This document shows, piece after piece, positions 27,075 to 35,106 of a DNA stretch of 64,000 nucleotides. The stretch lies in contig NZ_DATERI010000053.1 of NCBI RefSeq assembly GCF_035271705.1, positions 24,134 through 88,133 on the forward strand, read 5' to 3'. The stretch comes from Buttiauxella sp035271705. Its GTDB lineage: Bacteria; Pseudomonadota; Gammaproteobacteria; Enterobacterales; Enterobacteriaceae. A program made the position numbers and the translations under genes. The notes below the pieces were generated by a model. That model had not been told where the DNA came from and did no database searches. It saw only the letters and a list, made by a program, of their open reading frames with translations. Position 1 is the first letter of the stretch. Each line of letters begins with the position of its first letter.

Positions 27075-27219
27075 TTTAGACAGGGGGGATTTTATCGGGG
27101 AAAAGTTGATATACCACCAAAGTGGCAATAACGAAATGCATCGTAATTTATTGAAATTGTTTAATTTATCATCTTAATAACAGAAACCCGGGGGTGTTTA
27201 TTTGCGAGGCTGGGTATTA

Positions 27220-27226
27220 AGGGGTA
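27220..27226. promoter_or_regulatory. Distal NarL heptamer of narG
   Basis: AGGGGTA (TACCCCT on the other strand) fits the NarL heptamer TACYYMT and lies about 197 bases upstream of the inferred narG start, matching the NarL site near -195 in E. coli. Confidence 0.55.
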
Positions 27227-27305
27227 ACTCTGGAATTGTGACACCGACGAAATTACAATGGGGCTGACCTTGTGCAGGAAAACCCCATGCAGAATGGCAC
27301 GACTA

Positions 27306-28571
27306 TCAGGCAGCCGCTAACGGCTCTAATTGACGTGAAGCACGAATGTTTTTCATCAACAGACCGGAAATAACGATCCCCGCGCAAGCAAATATCGCCA
27401 TCAAACCAAACACAATTTGGTAGCCGATAAGACCCGCGTTGTGATCCAGAATGTAGCCATACAGGCTATAGCAGAACATGGCTGGTGCATAACCAATAAA
27501 ACTACCTAACGCCATCGCTGCACCCGTATTCTTCTCGTTGATACCCGCTTCGCCGATAGGCGCAAAGAACACGGCGCGTTGGGTAAAGATCACCGCACCA
27601 AACATTAAGGTACACGCCATACCTAAATATACAGGCATATGTTCGTGTGGCAATAAAATAAGGCCAACCAATGCGATAGCACTAATAATAAATGTGTAGA
27701 ACAAATATTTACTTGGGGATTTTAAAACTTTATCTGCAATTAACCCACCAATCGGACCACCCACCATTTTCAAGCAATACTGGTTAATAATCCCGTAGGC
27801 GCCCACCAATGCAATTGGCAGTGCATAGATATTTCTTAAGAATGGAATAAAGAATGTTAAGCCACAATACACTGCATACACACAAAATACGCTGAAGGCA
27901 ATTAGCCATACTGTTTTATTTTTTAATACCTCACCCAGACCTGGTTTATCTTCTTTTTTCCCGGCAAGCTCTTGCTTCGCCACTTGTTCTTCCGGGCTTT
28001 CTTTGAGCACAAACATAATGACAACACCGACAACAATCGCAATGCCAGAGTAGAATAGAATCGCCGCTTTAAAACCAAAGTAGTCGCTACCAAACCAGGT
28101 GAACACAGCCAGGGCACTGAAGGCAATAATGGTATCAACGACGCCACGTCCTGTTTCAAAGAAGCCAAACAAGCGCCCTTGCTGGGTATTGTCACCGAGT
28201 AAACTCACTGACTTCAACAGCACCGGCCAGTTCAGCATGTCACAGGTGACACCGAACAACGCCCAGACGAACAGTATCCCCCAATAGCCCGGCATGGTAG
28301 ACAAGTACAGGCCCAGCAGACCGGTGGCTATCAGTGAAAACGACATGGTAAAGCGACGTGGCAACTTGTCAGAAAAATAGATCGATAAGAAGAAACCTAT
28401 TGTCGTGACAATCGAGTTGACCGACATTGCATTACCAATTTCACCATTTGTCAGATGAAAATACTCTTGCATCGGAACATAAAATGCATCTTTCAAAGAA
28501 GGCAGTTTATATATCGTCCCGCCACACAGAACCAATAAGCTAAATATAGTCCATCTTTTTTTAGTTAGCAT
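27306..28571 (-). CDS. yihN: MFS transporter YihN
   Basis: Twelve-span major facilitator protein of 421 residues, very like E. coli YihN (also 421): it opens with LTKKRWTIFSLLVLCGGTIYKLPSLKDAFY and keeps CDMLNWPVLLKSVS, RLFGFFETGRG and GAAMALGSFIGYAPAMF. The substrate is not known to me; the partner YihM suggests a sugar or sugar acid. It lies 98 bases after yihM. In E. coli K-12 yihLMN lie near 87 minutes, far from the nar genes, so this is a different location. Confidence 0.9.
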   Translation of the reverse strand: MLTKKRWTIFSLLVLCGGTIYKLPSLKDAFYVPMQEYFHLTNGEIGNAMSVNSIVTTIGFFLSIYFSDKLPRRFTMSFSLIATGLLGLYLSTMPGYWGILFVWALFGVTCDMLNWPVLLKSVSLLGDNTQQGRLFGFFETGRGVVDTIIAFSALAVFTWFGSDYFGFKAAILFYSGIAIVVGVVIMFVLKESPEEQVAKQELAGKKEDKPGLGEVLKNKTVWLIAFSVFCVYAVYCGLTFFIPFLRNIYALPIALVGAYGIINQYCLKMVGGPIGGLIADKVLKSPSKYLFYTFIISAIALVGLILLPHEHMPVYLGMACTLMFGAVIFTQRAVFFAPIGEAGINEKNTGAAMALGSFIGYAPAMFCYSLYGYILDHNAGLIGYQIVFGLMAIFACAGIVISGLLMKNIRASRQLEPLAAA

Positions 28572-28669
28572 AAATCACCCTACCCCTGCATAAGCGGCAT
28601 CAATTGTTATTTGAAAGTACAGTTATCCCACGCGCGGTAAGACAACTGAATTTAAACGATTCGGATTAT

Positions 28670-29644
28670 TTATTTCTGTAAAACAGCAACAGCATCTTTA
28701 TTAAGGACCGCAAGAATATTACGCACATGACGTATTTGATTCATGGCATCATCGATCTCTTTATTAAGCCTTTCATCAAGCCCAGAGGTTGGCAATGGGG
28801 TCTCACTCATCTCACGCAATGGAATCCACGGGTTGCTGTCTTCATTGGTAAAACGAAATGCTGGGGCGTAGTAGTCCACTTCCTCTTCCAGACCGAACGC
28901 TGTGACTTGAGCTTTATCCTCACCCAAACAAATTAATTGCAGCAGCAACTCTTTAAACGGTAATTCGCCTTGCCCGGAAATACACGCGGTATGTCCACGC
29001 CCCTCGCCTTCGTAATTGATTAATGCATCTTTGATATGCACCTGGGTGATTTCTTTTCCCATCACCGCCAAAGCCTCAAGTGGTTCTTCATTGGCATTAA
29101 TCATGTTGGCAAAATCAAACAGCAGAGAAAGCTGCGGGAAGTCAGCTTGCTTCACCAACTGCACCAGTTCGTGGCTTTGCAAATCTTCGTGTTGCTCAAG
29201 GGTAAATGTCAGGCCACTGTGTTGGTATTGCGCTTTAATATATTGAATATCTTGAGCAATGATTTCCATCACCTCAGAAAGTGTCCCTTCATAGCGTGGA
29301 TAAAATCGCACCGAAGTGGCACCCGATTTCAACGCAATATTCACCGCTTCATCAATGGTTCGTGCATCCGACGCACTGGTTTCGATATGTACATCCAACC
29401 CTAACTGGCGCGCTTTCGCCGCAAAACGGTCGAAGCGCTCATCGCTTGCATGCCTTAACGATTGGCTTTCACCATCCACAACATGAATTTTCACCCCTTT
29501 GAGTTGCTGTTGGCTGGCAATATCCAGTAAATCTTCCGGGAGGATCTTCTCCATACGCATATTTAAATGAAATGCATAGGCATGCAGATAAAGCGGTAAG
29601 CTCGCGACGCGCTCGACAATTTTTGTAGCCTGGATGCTATCCAT
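28670..29644 (-). CDS. yihM: YihM, TIM-barrel sugar isomerase-like protein
   Basis: Cytosolic protein of 324 residues related to the xylose-isomerase-like/AP-endonuclease-2 TIM-barrel family and to E. coli YihM. Candidate metal-site acids and histidines lie in TLEQHEDLQSHELV, LLFDFANMINANEEP and VHIKDALINYEGEGRGHTACISGQGELPF. The C-terminal tail (last 45 residues) is a predicted helix. Reaction unknown; an isomerase or epimerase acting on a substrate imported by YihN is a reasonable inference. It is placed eight bases after yihL. Confidence 0.85.
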   Translation of the reverse strand: MDSIQATKIVERVASLPLYLHAYAFHLNMRMEKILPEDLLDIASQQQLKGVKIHVVDGESQSLRHASDERFDRFAAKARQLGLDVHIETSASDARTIDEAVNIALKSGATSVRFYPRYEGTLSEVMEIIAQDIQYIKAQYQHSGLTFTLEQHEDLQSHELVQLVKQADFPQLSLLFDFANMINANEEPLEALAVMGKEITQVHIKDALINYEGEGRGHTACISGQGELPFKELLLQLICLGEDKAQVTAFGLEEEVDYYAPAFRFTNEDSNPWIPLREMSETPLPTSGLDERLNKEIDDAMNQIRHVRNILAVLNKDAVAVLQK

Positions 29645-29652
29645 GGTAACTC

Positions 29653-30360
29653 CTATAAATCGATATAAAACTCTACAGATTCAAAACGCCAATATTCGAT
29701 ATCAACCTGAATAACGTGGCCGGTTTCGTCGGCACGGTATTTTTCAACCCGGATAGATGGCGTACCCGGAGTGCCGCCCATGCCTTTGCATGCGCCCGCA
29801 GAAAGCCGTGTTGGTTTAAATGCCAGATGCTGCGTGTGCGAGCTTTTGCCAAAGTCTTCTTGCCAGACTTCAACAAATGAACGGTCACCTAATTTGTCGA
29901 TAAAACCGGGTGCAGACTTCGCGTTGATAAAGGTTTCGTGATAGAAAACTTTATGGTTATCAAGCGCTCCCCAGCCACAGATTTTGTAGATGTCATCTCC
30001 GTCCTTCACATTTAACTGTGACAGGATGTCTGGTTCAGCAGTGCAAACACGCTCTTTTTCCAGAAAGCCCCAGGACGGCAAACGCCCCTGTTCCAGAGCC
30101 GCCTGTTTAAAACTGGTGGAAGTATTCGGCGTGTATTTGAAACACGGCAATGCAACGAACCAGCCGCGGCGATCTTTACGAAAGATCTTTTCTTCCCCTT
30201 CGAGAAACAACAGCGCCTGGCGCAGCGTCATGCGCTTAATGCCCAGTAACTCTTCCAGCTCGCGCTCTGAGGGTAATTTACTGCCCGGCTGGACAACGCC
30301 TTTACTCAGCCAGTCGTTGAGCATCTCTTTTGCTGCTTCCACCGTGGAATGGTTTTTCAT
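29653..30360 (-). CDS. yihL: YihL, GntR/HutC-family regulator
   Basis: Transcription factor of 235 residues. The N-terminal winged helix (about 1-70) has GSKLPSERELEELLGIKRMTLRQAL, the GntR DNA-reading motif; the C-terminal UTRA ligand domain contains YHETFINAKSAPGF and ends with VIQVDIEYWRFESVEFYIDL. It is closest to E. coli YihL. It heads the yihL-yihM-yihN run and probably responds to the substrate of that set. Ligand unknown. Confidence 0.88.
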   Translation of the reverse strand: MKNHSTVEAAKEMLNDWLSKGVVQPGSKLPSERELEELLGIKRMTLRQALLFLEGEEKIFRKDRRGWFVALPCFKYTPNTSTSFKQAALEQGRLPSWGFLEKERVCTAEPDILSQLNVKDGDDIYKICGWGALDNHKVFYHETFINAKSAPGFIDKLGDRSFVEVWQEDFGKSSHTQHLAFKPTRLSAGACKGMGGTPGTPSIRVEKYRADETGHVIQVDIEYWRFESVEFYIDL

Positions 30361-30489
30361 GCTTTAATCCATTTGGTTTAAACCAGATTTGCCATCACGG
30401 TACTCTTAGCCAGAGAATGTGACAATGGTAGCGGTGGGAGTCGTTATTCTAATTGTGAGGTTTATCGCAGAATAAAGCGGGATCGAGGG

Positions 30490-30602
30490 TAACACCGTTA
30501 GTTTTAGAACGAGATATCCGGGGCGACCACCGGGTTTGGCGTCCCTCCGGGAACCCAATCCCGGTGCTTCCCCTCATTCATGGGCTTAAGTGAACGGTGT
30601 TA
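30490..30602. repeat. 113-bp element with 10-bp terminal inverted repeats
   Basis: TAACACCGTT (30490-30499) and AACGGTGTTA (30593-30602) are perfect inverted repeats. Nested inside are GGGG (30520-30523) with CCCC (30570-30573) and CACCGGG (30528-30534) with CCCGGTG (30560-30566), so the whole element can fold on itself. It resembles neither ERIC nor a simple terminator. GGATC occurs near both ends but not symmetrically, so a target duplication is not proven. Confidence 0.5.
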
Positions 30603-30624
30603 GGATCAAGCAGGGATTTCAGGC

Positions 30625-30650
30625 AAAAAAAGCGCGACCGAAGTCGCGCA
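30625..30650 (-). terminator. Likely narK terminator
   Basis: GCGCGAC-CGAA-GTCGCGC hairpin (30632-30649) followed by seven T on the minus strand. It lies about 245 bases past the narK stop because an ERIC copy separates them. Confidence 0.75.
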
Positions 30651-30675
30651 GGGATAACCAAAATGGTCAATCGGT

Positions 30676-30858
30676 CATACTTCAAGTAGCTGATGCGTTG
30701 GCTACGTTTGCTCACCCGAAGGGGTGAGGCACATGGATGGGCCGAGTCATCATTTACTACAGTAAGCTCATCGGGGCTCGCTCTCTCGCCGCGTTACTCG
30801 GCAGAGCCTCGCCCCTTTGGGGCCAGCGCAAGCGCTGTTCAAAAAGCTGAAGCCTTTT
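30676..30858. repeat. Rearranged ERIC element downstream of narK
   Basis: The left end CATACTTCAAGTAGCTGATGCGTTGGCTACG and the segment TTTACTACAGTAAGCTCATC followed by GGGGCTCGCTCTCTCGCCGC correspond to ERIC consensus parts. The element is longer than the standard 127 bases, with an extra CACCCGAAGGGGTG palindrome and a second GC-rich stretch, so it has an internal insertion or duplication. It lies directly after the narK stop. Confidence 0.7.
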
Positions 30859-30892
30859 GTCGCGCAATGCGAATTATTTAGGGTACAGAATA

Positions 30893-32284
30893 TTATTTCG
30901 ATGATTTACGGCCATAAACGACCCAGGTAATCACCACACAAACGATGTAAAACACCAGGAATACTTTCATCGCCCCCGCTGGAGAGCCGGTCAAAGCAAG
31001 GGATGTACCAAACGCTTTAGGGATAAAGAACCCGCCTACTGCACCAATCGCGGAGATAAAACCCAGTGCTGCGGCAGTATCCGTCGCCGCTTCGCGCAAC
31101 GCCCGTTCTTCCGTTCCACCTTGTGCTTTCACGCGGTCCATCGTCAACTTACGGAAGATAACGGAGATCATCTGGAAGGTAGAACCACTCCCCAATCCCG
31201 CCGTCAGGAACAGCATCAGGAACACACCGAAGAAGGCGATGAAGTTCCCGCCCACACCGTTGTTTGGCAGTGTGGTAAACAGCAGAGCACTGAATATCGC
31301 CATAAATACGAAGTTAATCAGTGACACTTTAATCCCACCAAAGCGGTCGGAAATTGCTCCACCCGCAGAACGAGCCAACGCGCCAAACAGCGGGCCGAAG
31401 AAGGCGAAGTGCAGGATGTTAACGTCCGGGAACTGGGTTTTTGCCAGCATCGCAAAACCGGCGGAAAAACCGATAAACGAACCGAAAGTCGCCAGATACA
31501 GCACGCCCATAATCCACAGGTGCGCACGTTTCAGAACCGGTAATTGCGATTTCAAAGAGGCTTTCGAGGTGGCCAGGTCGTTCATACCAAACCAGGCAGC
31601 AATAGTGAAGACAGCCAGCAACGGCACCCACACCCACGCGGCGTTTTCCAGGAACAGCATCGTGCCATCTGCCTGCTCAACGCCGGTTCCGCCGAATACC
31701 GCAAACATGGAAAGCGAAATCACCAGCGGTGCAACAAGCTGCATCACGCTCACACCAAGGTTACCCAACCCGCCGTTGATCCCCAGCGCGCCACCCTGTT
31801 TTGCTTTCGGGAAGAAGAAGCTGATATTCGCCATGCTGGAGGCAAAGTTTGCCCCTGCAAAACCACACAGCAGCGCAATCATGATGAACACGCTAAACGG
31901 CGTGGCAGGATTCTGCACCGCAAACCCTAACCAGACACAAGGGATAATCAAAATCCCGGTGCTGAACGCCGTCCAACGGCGACCACCGAATACTGGCACC
32001 ATAAAGGAATAGGGCACGCGCAATAAAGCACCGGAAACCGACGGTAGCGCGGTCAGCATAAACAGTTGGTCAGTCGTGAAGTTGAAACCGACTTTATTCA
32101 GGTTGACCGCCACTGCACTGAACAGCATCCACACGCAGAATGCTAACAGTAAACAAGGGACAGAAATCCATAAGTTGCGGCTGGCGATGCCATGGCCCTT
32201 ACTTTGCCAAAATGCGGGTTCTTCTGGTCGCCATTCGGTAATCAGCGAGCCCGTTTTCTGGGTATTGGCGCGAGACTCAGACAT
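30893..32284 (-). CDS. narK: Nitrate/nitrite antiporter NarK
   Basis: Major facilitator of the nitrate-nitrite porter family that exchanges nitrate for nitrite across the inner membrane, supporting NarGHI. It has 463 residues from the ATG at 32284, the E. coli length; GAGG lies eight bases upstream and a longer start is rejected. Both glycine-rich nitrate signature regions are visible (GFAGANFASSMANISFFFPK and GLGSGSTFQMISVIFRKLT), as is LRVPYSFMVPVFGGRRW, which holds a substrate-binding arginine. Divergent from narX. Its promoter carries a perfect FNR box. Confidence 0.97.
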   Translation of the reverse strand: MSESRANTQKTGSLITEWRPEEPAFWQSKGHGIASRNLWISVPCLLLAFCVWMLFSAVAVNLNKVGFNFTTDQLFMLTALPSVSGALLRVPYSFMVPVFGGRRWTAFSTGILIIPCVWLGFAVQNPATPFSVFIMIALLCGFAGANFASSMANISFFFPKAKQGGALGINGGLGNLGVSVMQLVAPLVISLSMFAVFGGTGVEQADGTMLFLENAAWVWVPLLAVFTIAAWFGMNDLATSKASLKSQLPVLKRAHLWIMGVLYLATFGSFIGFSAGFAMLAKTQFPDVNILHFAFFGPLFGALARSAGGAISDRFGGIKVSLINFVFMAIFSALLFTTLPNNGVGGNFIAFFGVFLMLFLTAGLGSGSTFQMISVIFRKLTMDRVKAQGGTEERALREAATDTAAALGFISAIGAVGGFFIPKAFGTSLALTGSPAGAMKVFLVFYIVCVVITWVVYGRKSSK

Positions 32285-32345
32285 AAACACCTCAATAAAA
32301 GTGAGAGTAATATTCACCACATTAAGCGCTTATCGGCATTGAAAA

Positions 32346-32359
32346 TTGATGTAAATCAA
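32346..32359. promoter_or_regulatory. FNR box of narK
   Basis: Read on the minus strand it is TTGATTTACATCAA, identical to the site I remember for E. coli narK. It is centred 68 bases from the narK start codon, placing the transcription start near 32311 with the usual -41.5 spacing. Confidence 0.9.
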
Positions 32360-32405
32360 GGGATAACTCAACTGAATTGCGGTCATAAAACCACCATCAT
32401 TCTTT

Positions 32406-32412
32406 ATGGGTA
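32406..32412. promoter_or_regulatory. NarL heptamer, narK-proximal
   Basis: ATGGGTA, whose complement TACCCAT fits TACYYMT exactly. It lies about 100 bases upstream of the inferred narK start, in the zone where NarL sites activate narK in E. coli. Confidence 0.6.
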
Positions 32413-32516
32413 AGGATAAATAATGAAAATAGTGTGGTTTTTCACATGGCTGAACGCAGGTGTTTGTCACCTTACCCCGCAGCATGCTACCTGTGGCTAT
32501 TTGTGAGTAATCCTTA

Positions 32517-32529
32517 AGGGGTATGGGTA
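32517..32529. promoter_or_regulatory. Two adjoining NarL heptamers near narX
   Basis: AGGGGTA (32517-32523) and ATGGGTA (32523-32529) share one base and point the same way; both fit the heptamer consensus on the reverse strand. They lie about 65-75 bases before the narX start codon, so they may serve autoregulation of narXL or distant activation of narK. Confidence 0.5.
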
Positions 32530-32591
32530 TACTCCAGGGGATGTCTGAGAATAGCCGCACATTCTGCCCTGCCTCTGGAGCTCACCTTTTC

Positions 32592-34376
32592 ATGCTAAAA
32601 CGCCTGCTGTCTCCACTCACCTTGTTTAACCAACTGGCATTGATTGTGCTGTTGTTGGCGCTGCTCGGGGTGGCGGGAATGAGTCTTGCAAGTTGGCTGG
32701 CACAAGGTATTCAGGGAAACGCGCACGCAATCAATAAAGCCGGGTCGATGCGCATGCAAAGCTATCGTCTGCTGGCCGCCATTCCGCTGACTGAAAATAG
32801 TAGCGTCCTGCTCGATGAGATGGAAAAAACCACCTGGAGCGATGATTTAAAAAAAGCGGTAGAACAGGATGGGCAGCAAGATAAATTAGCCGCACTGCAA
32901 CATTACTGGCGTGAACAGTTAGAACCCGCTCTGCGCCGCGCCAAAAATGCCGAGCAGGTCAAACCACACGTCGCGGATTTCGTCGGGCGCATTGACCAAC
33001 TGGTGACCAGCTTTGATCACACCACCGAACTGCGCTTGCAGCGGATTATCCAGTTGCAAATGGGTATGGCAGCGTTGATGGGTTTGCTGATTATTTTCAC
33101 CGTCATCTGGTTACGCAAACACTTGCTGCGCCCGTGGCAAAAGCTGCTAATCATGGCGCAAGCGATTGGACAACGTGACTTCACCCATCGCTTGAATGTG
33201 CGGGGCCGCAATGAGATGGCGACGCTGGGCATCGCATTTAACAGTATGTCGGCGGAACTGGCAGAAAGTTACGCAAGACTTGAACAGCGCGTGCAGGAGA
33301 AAACCGCCGGGCTTGAGCAAAAAAATCAGATGCTGTCATTTCTTTATCAGGCTAATCGCCGCTTGCACTCGCAGGCTTCGCTGTGCCAGCGCTTGTCTCC
33401 GGTATTGAGCGAATTACAACATTTGACGCCGCTGCGTAATCTCGAATTGCGGGTCTATGAGTATGAAGACGAAGAGAATTACGAAGAATATACCTACCAG
33501 CCAGACAGCAGTTGTGATGCCAGCGGCTGCAATCTTTGCCCGCGCGAACCCGCCCCACCGCCTTGTGAAACCACACCGCAAAAGTGGCGATTAACCGACA
33601 ACCATATTCAATATGGCCTGGTTCTCGCGCAATTACCGTTGGGCAGCAGTCTGACGCACGACCAGCAACAGTTAGTGCTGACACTCATGGAGCAGTTAAC
33701 CGTCACCCTTGCGCTGGAACGGCAACATGAACGCCAACAACAGCTGATGGTGATGGAGGAGCGTTCCGCCATTGCCCGGGAATTACACGACTCCATCGCC
33801 CAATCACTCTCCTGCCTGAAGATGCAGGTCAGCTGTTTGCAAATGCAAGGCACCACGCTGCCCCCAGAGATGCAGACATTACTTGGCCAGATGCGCAGCG
33901 AACTGAACACCTCCTGGCACCAATTGCGTGAATTGCTGACCACCTTCCGCCTGCAATTGACCGAGCCTGGGCTGCGTCCGGCGCTCGAAGCAAGTTGCCG
34001 CGAATTTAGTGAAAAACTGGGCTTCCCAGTGATTCTGGATTATCAAGTGCCGCCACGTCTGGTGCCCTCACATCAGGCAATTCATCTGGTGCAAATCGCC
34101 CGTGAAGCGTTGAATAATTGCCTGAAGCACGCCAATGCCACCTCATGCGGGGTAAGCGTGTTACACCGCGAAAATCATATAACCTTAACCCTATGGGATA
34201 ACGGTTGTGGTATCCCCGACAACGGTGAGCGTCGCAACCATTACGGACTCATTATTATGCGCGACCGCGCGCAAAGCCTAAAAGGTGACTGCCAGGTGCT
34301 TGCGCGCCCAGGTGGCGGTACACAAGTCGTCGTCAGTTTTATCCCCGAAACAGCCACAGGAGCGAATCATGAGTAA
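32592..34376 (+). CDS. narX: Nitrate/nitrite sensor kinase NarX
   Basis: Membrane histidine kinase that senses periplasmic nitrate and phosphorylates NarL. It has 594 residues (E. coli 598) from the ATG at 32592, giving MLKRLLSPLTLFNQ. The first membrane span is about 15-37; the nitrate-binding P-box is INKAGSMRMQSYRLL; the second span is about 150-172; HAMP follows; then a cysteine-bearing central module with CDASGCNLCP. The kinase core has phospho-acceptor histidine in ARELHDSIAQSL, with N-box REALNNCLKHA and DNGCGIPDN. Its stop overlaps the narL start by eight bases. Confidence 0.97.
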   Translation: MLKRLLSPLTLFNQLALIVLLLALLGVAGMSLASWLAQGIQGNAHAINKAGSMRMQSYRLLAAIPLTENSSVLLDEMEKTTWSDDLKKAVEQDGQQDKLAALQHYWREQLEPALRRAKNAEQVKPHVADFVGRIDQLVTSFDHTTELRLQRIIQLQMGMAALMGLLIIFTVIWLRKHLLRPWQKLLIMAQAIGQRDFTHRLNVRGRNEMATLGIAFNSMSAELAESYARLEQRVQEKTAGLEQKNQMLSFLYQANRRLHSQASLCQRLSPVLSELQHLTPLRNLELRVYEYEDEENYEEYTYQPDSSCDASGCNLCPREPAPPPCETTPQKWRLTDNHIQYGLVLAQLPLGSSLTHDQQQLVLTLMEQLTVTLALERQHERQQQLMVMEERSAIARELHDSIAQSLSCLKMQVSCLQMQGTTLPPEMQTLLGQMRSELNTSWHQLRELLTTFRLQLTEPGLRPALEASCREFSEKLGFPVILDYQVPPRLVPSHQAIHLVQIAREALNNCLKHANATSCGVSVLHRENHITLTLWDNGCGIPDNGERRNHYGLIIMRDRAQSLKGDCQVLARPGGGTQVVVSFIPETATGANHE

Positions 34377-35019
34377 CCCGGAAGCCTCGACCATTTTGCT
34401 AATCGACGATCATCCGATGCTGCGTACTGGTGTTAAACAATTGATCAGTATGGCGCCAGAATTGGCCGTCGTGGGTGAAGCGGGCAATGGTGCGCAAGGT
34501 GTGCTACTGGCGGAGGAACTCGACCCTGACCTGATCTTGCTGGATTTGAATATGCCTGGCATGAATGGTCTGGAAACGTTGGATTGTCTGCGTGAAAAAC
34601 CGCTTTCTGGCCGTATCGTTGTCTTTAGCGTCTCGAACCACGAAGAAGATGTCGTGACGGCGCTGAAAAGAGGCGCTGACGGTTATTTATTGAAAGACAT
34701 GGAACCGGAAGATTTACTCAAAGCCCTGCAACAAGCCGCCGCCGGGGAGATGGTACTGAGCGAAGCGCTGACGCCAGTGCTGGCTGCAAGTTTACGCGCC
34801 AACCGCGCCACATCCGACCGTGATGTGAATCTTTTAACGCCGCGTGAGCGCGATATTCTCAAGCTTATCGCCCAGGGTTTGCCGAACAAAATGATCGCCC
34901 GTCGCCTGGACATTACCGAAAGCACGGTGAAAGTTCACGTGAAACATCTGCTTAAAAAGATGAAGCTCAAATCCCGTGTTGAAGCGGCAGTTTGGGTTCA
35001 TCAGGACCGGATTTTTTGA
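34369..35019 (+). CDS. narL: Nitrate response regulator NarL
   Basis: DNA-binding partner of NarX that activates narGHJI and narK and represses alternative respiratory genes. It has 216 residues, the E. coli length. The receiver domain (about 7-125) has the phospho-accepting aspartate in DLILLDLNMPGMNG; the LuxR-type helix-turn-helix is LTPRERDILKLIAQGLPNKM followed by LDITESTVKVHVKHLLKKMK. ATGAGTAA is shared with the narX end, so the two are translationally coupled. Confidence 0.98.
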   Translation: MSNPEASTILLIDDHPMLRTGVKQLISMAPELAVVGEAGNGAQGVLLAEELDPDLILLDLNMPGMNGLETLDCLREKPLSGRIVVFSVSNHEEDVVTALKRGADGYLLKDMEPEDLLKALQQAAAGEMVLSEALTPVLAASLRANRATSDRDVNLLTPRERDILKLIAQGLPNKMIARRLDITESTVKVHVKHLLKKMKLKSRVEAAVWVHQDRIF

Positions 35020-35025
35020 CGGTAA

Positions 35026-35092
35026 AAAGGGTGGATATCGCTAACGCTAATCCACCCTACCCTAACCCTTAATTCGTCGGTCGGATTAGCGC
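35026..35092. repeat. Pair of REP-like palindromes between narL and ychO
   Basis: Two hairpins in tandem: AGGGTGGAT...ATCCACCCT (about 35027-35060) and GTCGGATtagcgcagcgacATCCGAC (about 35079-35105). Both have loops of the form TAGCG-CAGCGA or TCGCTAACGCTA, so they look like related palindromic units in opposite orientation, as in bacterial interspersed mosaic elements. They sit between convergent genes and probably also act as a two-way terminator. The right boundary is approximate. Confidence 0.6.
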
Positions 35093-35106
35093 AGCGACAT
35101 CCGACA

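Larger units (their letters stand above)
26966..27305. other. narG upstream control region
   Basis: The 340-base gap between narG and yihN, both read leftward. Besides the FNR box and far NarL heptamer listed separately, it has an inverted repeat ATGGGG/CCCCAT (about 27258-27289) that could form a hairpin after yihN but lacks a clear T run. No gene is seen. Confidence 0.6.
30361..30892. other. Repeat-rich yihL-narK gap
   Basis: 532 bases without a gene. From left: the presumed yihL promoter region, a 113-base element with terminal inverted repeats, the narK terminator and a rearranged ERIC copy, each listed separately. A 62-residue frame at 30693-30881 is only a translation of the ERIC copy. 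Confidence 0.7.
32285..32591. other. narK-narX divergent control region
   Basis: 307 bases between two divergent genes. It contains one FNR box and three NarL heptamers listed separately. An in-frame upward extension of narX to 32523 is not used because the E. coli-like start is at 32592. Confidence 0.7.

Noticed and set aside
30693..30881. 62-residue frame downstream of narK
   Set aside because: It translates the ERIC-like repeat and has no independent support.
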